A DNA stretch of 64,000 bases, from assembly GCA_948474755.1 (NCBI GenBank), contig CAOLHI010000559.1, forward strand, positions 248,001-312,000. The letters are read 5' to 3'. Of the stretch, positions 59,101 to 64,000 are shown in pieces. The position numbers and the translations under genes are program-made. This DNA comes from Ctenosaura bakeri. Its lineage: Eukaryota; Chordata; Lepidosauria; Squamata; Iguanidae. The stretch's first letter is position 1; every line of letters begins with the position of its first letter. The notes under the pieces are model-generated. The model was not told where the DNA came from, did no database searches, and was given only the letters and a program-made list of their open reading frames with translations.

Positions 59101-60581
59101 GATTATCGAAAGGGTTTTTGTAGTGATATTAAAGCTCTCAACCTGGGGAAAATCAAAGTGACTTTCCAGTTTGGTAAAAAAGGGAAGAAGTCTGATCATT
59201 ATAAAAATGTGTGTCAAAGAATTTTTCTTCTGCTTCTCAGTAGTGACCTGAAGTGACCACAGCAGAAGAAAGTTTTGAAAAATTGTGAAAGTTTTAAAGA
59301 AACAAATAATGGATGGTGCCCAAAAGAATAACAGTGCTTAACTTTTTTTATGTTGACAACTTTTGTCTCCATGTCATACAAAAGAATAAATGTTCTTTCA
59401 GAGACTGAAAGTTAATGTCCACAGCATGGCTCTGTGGTGCATATAGACTAGAGATGAGGATGAGGGTCAACCAGAGCTAAGCATCTAGGTGGGAACCCAA
59501 AAGCGAAAGGTAGTATAGATGTTCAGCTCATAGAGAGAGGACTTGCAGTATGAAGGGCAGCATAGTTTGGTCTTCTAGCTAGTTATTATAATGCTCTATA
59601 ATGCCATAGGGTATTATGAACAGACATTAGTACATCAATTTTATTTCAATTAGTAAACCTCAACAAATAATGTGTTTTCAGAAAGTGTCCATACTAGAAG
59701 GAGTAGGAGAACAATTAGCATGAAGCATTAAGTCTACTGGCTCATATTACAAAAAGAAAGTATTCTTTTTGTAAAAGGAATTCAGTAATGTGGAATATAC
59801 TCTCCAACATGGATGTCTGGTTCTAAAGGGCAAAAGAGTTTGTGAGACAAAGTTCAAATCAATGTGTTCTTATAGGTATTCAAGAATGAACTGTGGAGAG
59901 AAAAAAAGTATACTTTTAGATTGCTTTATCTTTTATACTTTGTATCAACATTTTCTTAGATATAAATAACCAAGGATGAATAGAGGAATTTATTAATGCT
60001 GTTGTATCAGATTTTGCACAAGAGATAACTGAAAATTTATCTCGGTACAGTAAGAGAATCTAAAAGTTTTGTTGCACAGCATAAGGAATGGTAAATAAAT
60101 ACAGTTCAGTCTTCACTGTATTAAATTCTAGTGGTAAATAAGAAGGTGCTGCCATTAAGCAGGAGCAAAATCTTGTACAAGAATCTACACTAACGGACTG
60201 AGACAGATAAAGCACTTTTGGAAGCTGAAAGGTTTCCCACTTGCATAAGGGCACTTTGGAATCCATCATAATAAGCACAGAAGTTCCTGATGAATGATCA
60301 CATGTGGCCTAAAACATAACGGGATAAGAAAGAGAGAAGATGGCATCTTGTGCCAGCTTTACATTATGAACTGTTCTCCATAGACGTATCTCAGTTTTGT
60401 TTAGTTAGAAATTTTCTGCAATAGGCCATAAAGCATGATATCTAATAAACTCCATTACTCCCACGAGTGGCAGCATTTTTCCATGGTGTAGGATTGCATG
60501 CTCGTGCAAGGCAAGAGAATATGTTGATGGAAGCAGTGCTGTGGGTAGGGTCTCCAGACTTTTGCTGAAGAGCCAAACTAA
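56110..60581. other. Long non-coding stretch with little repeat content
   Basis: No gene recognised. An AAT/AAC tract lies at 56914-56975. The stretch is noticeably poor in recognisable mobile elements. The part near 56450-56670 (with TGATTAATTGCTGCAGCATC) looks unique. The 107-codon frame at 57812-58135 has no known domain. Confidence 0.5.
56914..56975. repeat. (AAT)n/(AAC)n microsatellite
   Basis: AAT units, then about eight AAC units, then AAT units again, ending in a degenerate ATAA run. Confidence 0.85.
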
Positions 60582-60783
60582 GGCCGTTTCTGCACTACAC
60601 TGTTATAGTGCTATTATTTTATTTCCAACATCCTGTGGAATTCTGCGGTTTGCAGTTGAGGAAGGGGCATTTAGAATTCTCAGCCAAAGAGTTCTTTTGT
60701 CTCAGTAAGCTACAAACTCCAGAATTTCACAGAATGTTGAAAGTGGAATAATAGCACTATGACAGTGTAGTGCAGAAATGGCC
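60582..60783. mobile_element. 200-bp palindromic MITE, GGCC-TIR group, with TAA duplication
   Basis: This is the best-preserved copy. The left end is GGCCGTTTCTGCACTACACT and the right end in reverse complement GGCCATTTCTGCACTACACT. TAA flanks both sides (60579-60581, 60784-60786). The arms pair over most of their length around a centre with TCTCAGCCAAAGAGTTCTTT. Confidence 0.88.
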
Positions 60784-60892
60784 TAAATGTGCCAAATAAC
60801 TACTGTGTAGCAGTAGAAGTGGAGGATAACACTGGTGGAGGATATCTCAGTGGCAAGTGTAGTGGCATCTTAGCTAACTTGTTAGTACTGCA

Positions 60893-61582
60893 CAGAAGGA
60901 GGCAAAGTAAACCCTTTTGGAATGTTTTTTACTATGAACACCTATGATGAGACAGTCCAAAATGAAACAAGAGATAATGCCAGAAGATGAAACTCACAGG
61001 TTGGATGGTAATAAATGAGCTAGTGAGGATCTGCAGAAGCCAGTTACAAGTAGCACTGTGGCTAACGATGCAACTGGACTCAAGTCAAAAGGACTTTCAG
61101 CTATTGACATACTCAGAGGTGAAAGGAAACCCCAGAGCTACACAACACATGTTATAGGAACATGGAATTTGAGAAGCAGGAAGCAAGGGAAGACAGTCAT
61201 AGTAAAATGAAAAAGTAGAATGTATACTCACTGAAATACTGAAATATTGAAATGTTGTATAGATCATAGTATAGATTATAGCAAAGACTTATATTGTGCA
61301 GATCACAGAAAACTATGGATTGCTTTTTAAAAATGAGTGTCCTTTGGTTGTCCTATTGTGTAACCAGTACACAGGACAAGAGTTTATTGACAGGACAGAA
61401 GACAGAGAGATGGAATGGCTTTCAATTGGCAAGGGGGTCAGGCAAATCTGCATTTTATCACCCTGTCTGCTCAACTTGTATGCTGAGTGGATCATATGTA
61501 ACACAGGATTAGATTCAGAGAAAGGAGGTGTGAAAATTGGAGGAAGGATCATCAGCAATTTAAGATAACCAGATGGCACCAT
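60893..61582 (+). mobile_element. BovB LINE with internal deletion joining endonuclease start to reverse transcriptase
   Basis: The first part resembles the BovB 5' region and the start of the endonuclease: VIGTWNLRSRKQGKT at about 61151-61195. Sequence then jumps at about 61255 to the reverse transcriptase: DYSKDLYCADHRKLW near 61272, then EDREMEWLSIGKGVRQICIL and SPCLLNLYAEWIICNTGLDS near 61400-61520. It stops at 61582 just before the YADD-coding site, where other sequence beginning CAGTGG follows. Most of the endonuclease and the N-terminal polymerase are missing. Confidence 0.75.
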
Positions 61583-62104
61583 CAGTGGTGTATCTGGCCT
61601 GAACTGTGCCTAGAGCAAAAATGGAAGTTGCACCCCTACATTCTCAACCCTACCCCAACTCTCCATGGATGTGGGAGGCATTCCCCGCTTTCCCAGGTGT
61701 TTTGCCTCGGTGTGACATCTCCATTTTAGGCCCAGGAAAGGGCTTTATTGAATAACAGGAATTCACTTCCGATTTCCAAAAAAAAAAAAAAAAAAGGCCT
61801 TTCCTAGGCCTAAAATCGTCTCCCAACACATCCTAGAGGCCATTGAGGCATTTTTTAAAAAATATAGTATTTGACCTCTGGGAGACTCCAGGCCTTCCAA
61901 ATGTAGTAAGAATGCCCTCCGTACTCACTAGATAGGATTTGGGAGAAAAAATCGTACACTTTGACTGTCCCTGCTCTACTCTTGCCTCTTAGTATATAAA
62001 TGTATAGCTAAAGCATTCTTGACAGGTGGCTATTCCTCTTTAAAAATCTCTAAGGAAAGTGGACTGTATCTATTTATATTATGTCTAATTTATGATTACT
62101 TACT
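61583..62104. other. Possible DNA-transposon insertion in BovB, with an internal hairpin
   Basis: The sequence starts CAGTGGTGTATCTGG, like the hAT-like element at 32369, directly after the BovB break. It contains an inverted repeat (61723-61742 with 61796-61816) around a loop ending in an 18-A run. No right end with an 8-bp duplication could be confirmed, so the identity stays open. Confidence 0.35.
61723..61816. repeat. Inverted repeat with poly-A in the loop
   Basis: The left arm ATTTTAGGCCCAGGAAAGG and right arm CCTTTCCTAGGCCTAAAAT are complementary with one mismatch. The loop of about 55 bases includes an A-run at 61778-61795. Confidence 0.85.
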
Positions 62105-62190
62105 TCAGTTCAGTTTGTTTGTTTATTGCATTTGTATCCTGCCTTTCTCTCAAACAGGATCCAAGGTGACTACAGGACCCAAAGCAACTA
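62105..62190 (-). mobile_element. L2-like 3' end fragment
   Basis: On the minus strand: GTCACCTTGGATCCTGTTTG, GAGAAAGGCAGGATACAAAT and a GCAATAAACAAACAAAC tail, the layout of L2 3' ends. No coding part. Confidence 0.55.
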
Positions 62191-63085
62191 TTGTTACAAA
62201 AGGCACTGGGAACTGGCTTTGTTTTGTTTTTCATGTCTTCTGTTATTTCTTGTATTCGAAATCTTATTTTGAAAAGGAAGAAAAAACATTAAGGGCTATG
62301 AACTAGAAAACTGTAGGGAGCTGAATGCTGTTCAAAGTAGACAGACCAGTTATCTCTTTGAAAAATTTTGCTGTGGGGTTTCTTTCCTTAACCAACCAAA
62401 TGTGAAGACTTCCATGATTCTCACTACAATCACAAAGAGCAAGGGCTTTTCCCAGTCCTCACCTCTGCCACTAATGTAAGGACTTCCTCCACTTCTGTGA
62501 CTATCAACTGTGGGGACCTTCTAAATGCCCTCAAGGCTCCTGTGAGATTTTATGCAATTTCTACCTCACTGGACACCATCCCTCTTTTTTACTGCTGCCA
62601 CCACAGACACCATGTCTGCATCTGAGATTTCTCATATATAGCATTCCTGAAGGGGCAAAGTGTATAAATAAATTTTTAAAAAATCTTTTATTAACATAAC
62701 AAAGCTGATTAATTATATAATATAGTGATTCTTAACCTTTTCTTTACTGGGGACTCACTGTAAATATAATTTGTTGCCAGAGATCCCCCCACAAGACTTA
62801 ACTTAAGATTTAAATACTTAAATTTAGATTTAAATATTCAAATATTTATTTAAAGTTGCTAACCAGAGATCTTCAAATGTGGAGAGAATGGAGAAATAAG
62901 CAAATTCACACAGTCCTATTATAATACTGGGATGATTCCGTACAACTATAAACTAGTAAGAATAATACCTAAACAAGCTGAACATCATTGGAATGCTGAG
63001 ATTTGCAGTTTAGGGACCAGTGCTTAGAATTCTTGGGCAGTTAAAATAAATGGCCCTCCCAGCACTATATTTGTGTAAAGTAAAA
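62191..63085. other. Non-coding stretch with decayed MITE pieces
   Basis: About 62733-62800 (GATTCTTAACCTTTTC, then GGGGACTCACTG) resembles a common vertebrate DNA-transposon phrase. About 62990-63060 (GCTGAGATTTGCAGTTTAGG, ATTCTTGGGCAG) resembles an arm of the 200-bp MITE type. Neither can be bounded. Confidence 0.35.
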
Positions 63086-63270
63086 GGACCCCAGGATTTG
63101 AATCCCTATTCAGACTTGGAAACCCATTGGATTATCTCAGGCAAGTTACCGGTACACAGTCCCAGCCTCGGAGAAAGGCAATGGCAAACCTCTGAATAAA
63201 TCTTGCCAAGAAAGCCCTAGAATAGGATAGCCATAGATCAGAGTCACCTGAAGGCACGTAACCAACAAAT
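63086..63270 (+). mobile_element. Sauria-type SINE, 5' end truncated in the tRNA head
   Basis: It starts at the B-box region (GGATTTGAATCCCTATTCAG). It continues with GGAAACCCATTGGATTATC and GAGAAAGGCAATGGCAAACC, then AAATCTTGCCAAGAAAGCCC, and ends in the BovB-like tail with CACCTGAAGGCACGTAACC. Confidence 0.88.
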
Positions 63271-64000
63271 GCTTTTCAGAAAAACACAAAAGCACTTCCA
63301 GGCATGCAAATAGCTCACAAACTTCCTGAAACTTTGCATTACATTACAATAATCCTTACATTGAGAGGGATCAGCGTTTGCAGACAGAGTAGATGAGATA
63401 TCTCCCCTAAAGTATGTAAGTCTGACATAAAAGGATTTGAATAATCATCAAGTTCCGGGTGAGATGGCGATTAACTGGTAGGGGGCAAGGGGCCCGAAGC
63501 TGTAGGACTTTGTGCAAACTTAACTTAGCGGCCAAATGGGAAGCTGCACTTGAGTCCAGCAAATTCAGAAAATCTGCCATGCGACAGATTGCAAAACAAT
63601 TGAAGCACATTGTTCTTACGAAGGGATCAAAAGCACTTGTTGGGAATCTGTGAGGTTTTTACACCCGATGAACACTTAGGAGCCCACTTGCTACTATTTG
63701 CTTTTTTTAAATGTAACCTTCTCAAGATCACGTGCTGTGCAGAGGCACAACAGACTCTAACGTTTCCTACACCCCCTCCCACTTAAACATCCAGGAAAAA
63801 GAAGGTGGAGGGGGCAAAAAGGTGGAACAAGCTTCCTTAAACCAAGCTTCTTCCTTTTCCTTCTGTCTTTTTTCCTCTTCTCTTTCTTCTTCCTCTTCCC
63901 CTTTTATCATCTTCCTCTTCTGTCCTCTACTTTTCCTCCTCCTGGCAGGGAGCTTTTTTCTTCCAAGCTTTCTTGTTTCCCACATGTGATTGTTGTGTTG
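63271..64000. other. Unique-looking stretch, then pyrimidine tract; possible flank of a gene
   Basis: From about 63441 to 63680 the sequence has no repeat similarity that I can see, carries several CpGs, and is open on both strands (63459-63653 plus, 63407-63610 minus). No domain is recognised in either peptide. It is followed by a pyrimidine tract and a splice-acceptor-like TTTCCTCCTCCTGGCAG ending at 63948. It could be exon, promoter or intron-end sequence of a gene beyond the window; none of this is proven. Confidence 0.3.
63848..63943. repeat. Long polypyrimidine (CT-rich) tract
   Basis: Nearly all pyrimidine over about 95 bases, with rare A or G interruptions. The opposite strand gives a Lys/Glu-rich low-complexity frame at 63767-63985 that should not be read as a gene. 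Confidence 0.85.

Noticed and set aside
61583..62579. A 989-bp hAT element from CAGTGG at 61583 to CACTG at 62571, with GGCACCAT and GACACCAT as 8-bp flanks
   Set aside because: The flanks match at seven of eight bases and the ends look plausible, but BovB does not resume after 62579 as it should if this were the right border. I keep only the left end as a possibility.
63767..63985. Lys/Glu-rich minus-strand frame as a possible charged protein
   Set aside because: It is the translation of a purine tract, with no other sign of coding.

Overview
The window looks like non-coding nuclear DNA from a squamate reptile, most plausibly a lizard. I base this on the repeat content: a CR1 LINE with an octameric ATTCTATG-type 3' end, several BovB (RTE-clade) LINE copies, tRNA-derived Sauria-type SINEs whose 3' tails match BovB, a 5S-rRNA-headed SINE with the same tail, and L2-clade LINEs accompanied by a tRNA SINE with an L2-like tail. 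BovB together with Sauria-type SINEs is characteristic of Squamata. The 5S-headed form hints at an iguanian such as Anolis or a relative, but I cannot name a species. The sequence is AT-rich overall, with GC-rich islands only inside some DNA transposons. I recognise no host protein-coding gene, tRNA, rRNA or CRISPR. The open frames are short, and the longest recognisable ones (10764-11393 plus, 55058-55594 minus) belong to retrotransposons.

Layout. 1-5.3 kb: nothing recognisable beyond simple repeats. 5.4-6.3 kb: a palindromic-unit repeat, then a 423-bp MITE. 7.4-9.7 kb: two Sauria SINEs, one inside an older MITE with a perfect 7-bp target duplication. 10.7-11.5 kb: truncated CR1 with an open 3' ORF2. 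12.8-15.1 kb: L2, MITE and BovB remnants. 17.2-22.0 kb: three MITEs, a dispersed repeat with about 98-bp internal units, and an L2 copy with a SINE inserted in its tail. 24.8-27.4 kb: an inverted copy of that dispersed repeat and a second BovB. 28.7-33.9 kb: MITE, L2 tails converging tail-to-tail, a hAT-like insertion with 8-bp flanks, and more palindromic-unit repeat. 35.6-37.0 kb: SINE and LTR. 40.2-46.7 kb: three MITEs, one split by a second copy of the LTR. 47.1-56.1 kb: SINEs, MITEs, a CR1 3' end, L2, and the 5S-headed SINE. 60.6-63.3 kb: MITE, internally deleted BovB, hairpin and SINE. 63.4-64.0 kb: a non-repetitive stretch, then a long pyrimidine tract.

How the parts relate. Two LINE/SINE partnerships are visible: BovB with Sauria and 5S-headed SINEs, and L2 with a tRNA SINE, each pair sharing a 3' tail. 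A third system is a group of at least ten foldback or short-inverted-repeat DNA elements of four internal types. They share a terminal inverted repeat close to GGCCATTTCYGCAC and mostly have 3-bp flanking duplications, which suggests one PIF/Harbinger-like transposase acting in trans; none is encoded here. All family names come from recognition by eye, without database searches.
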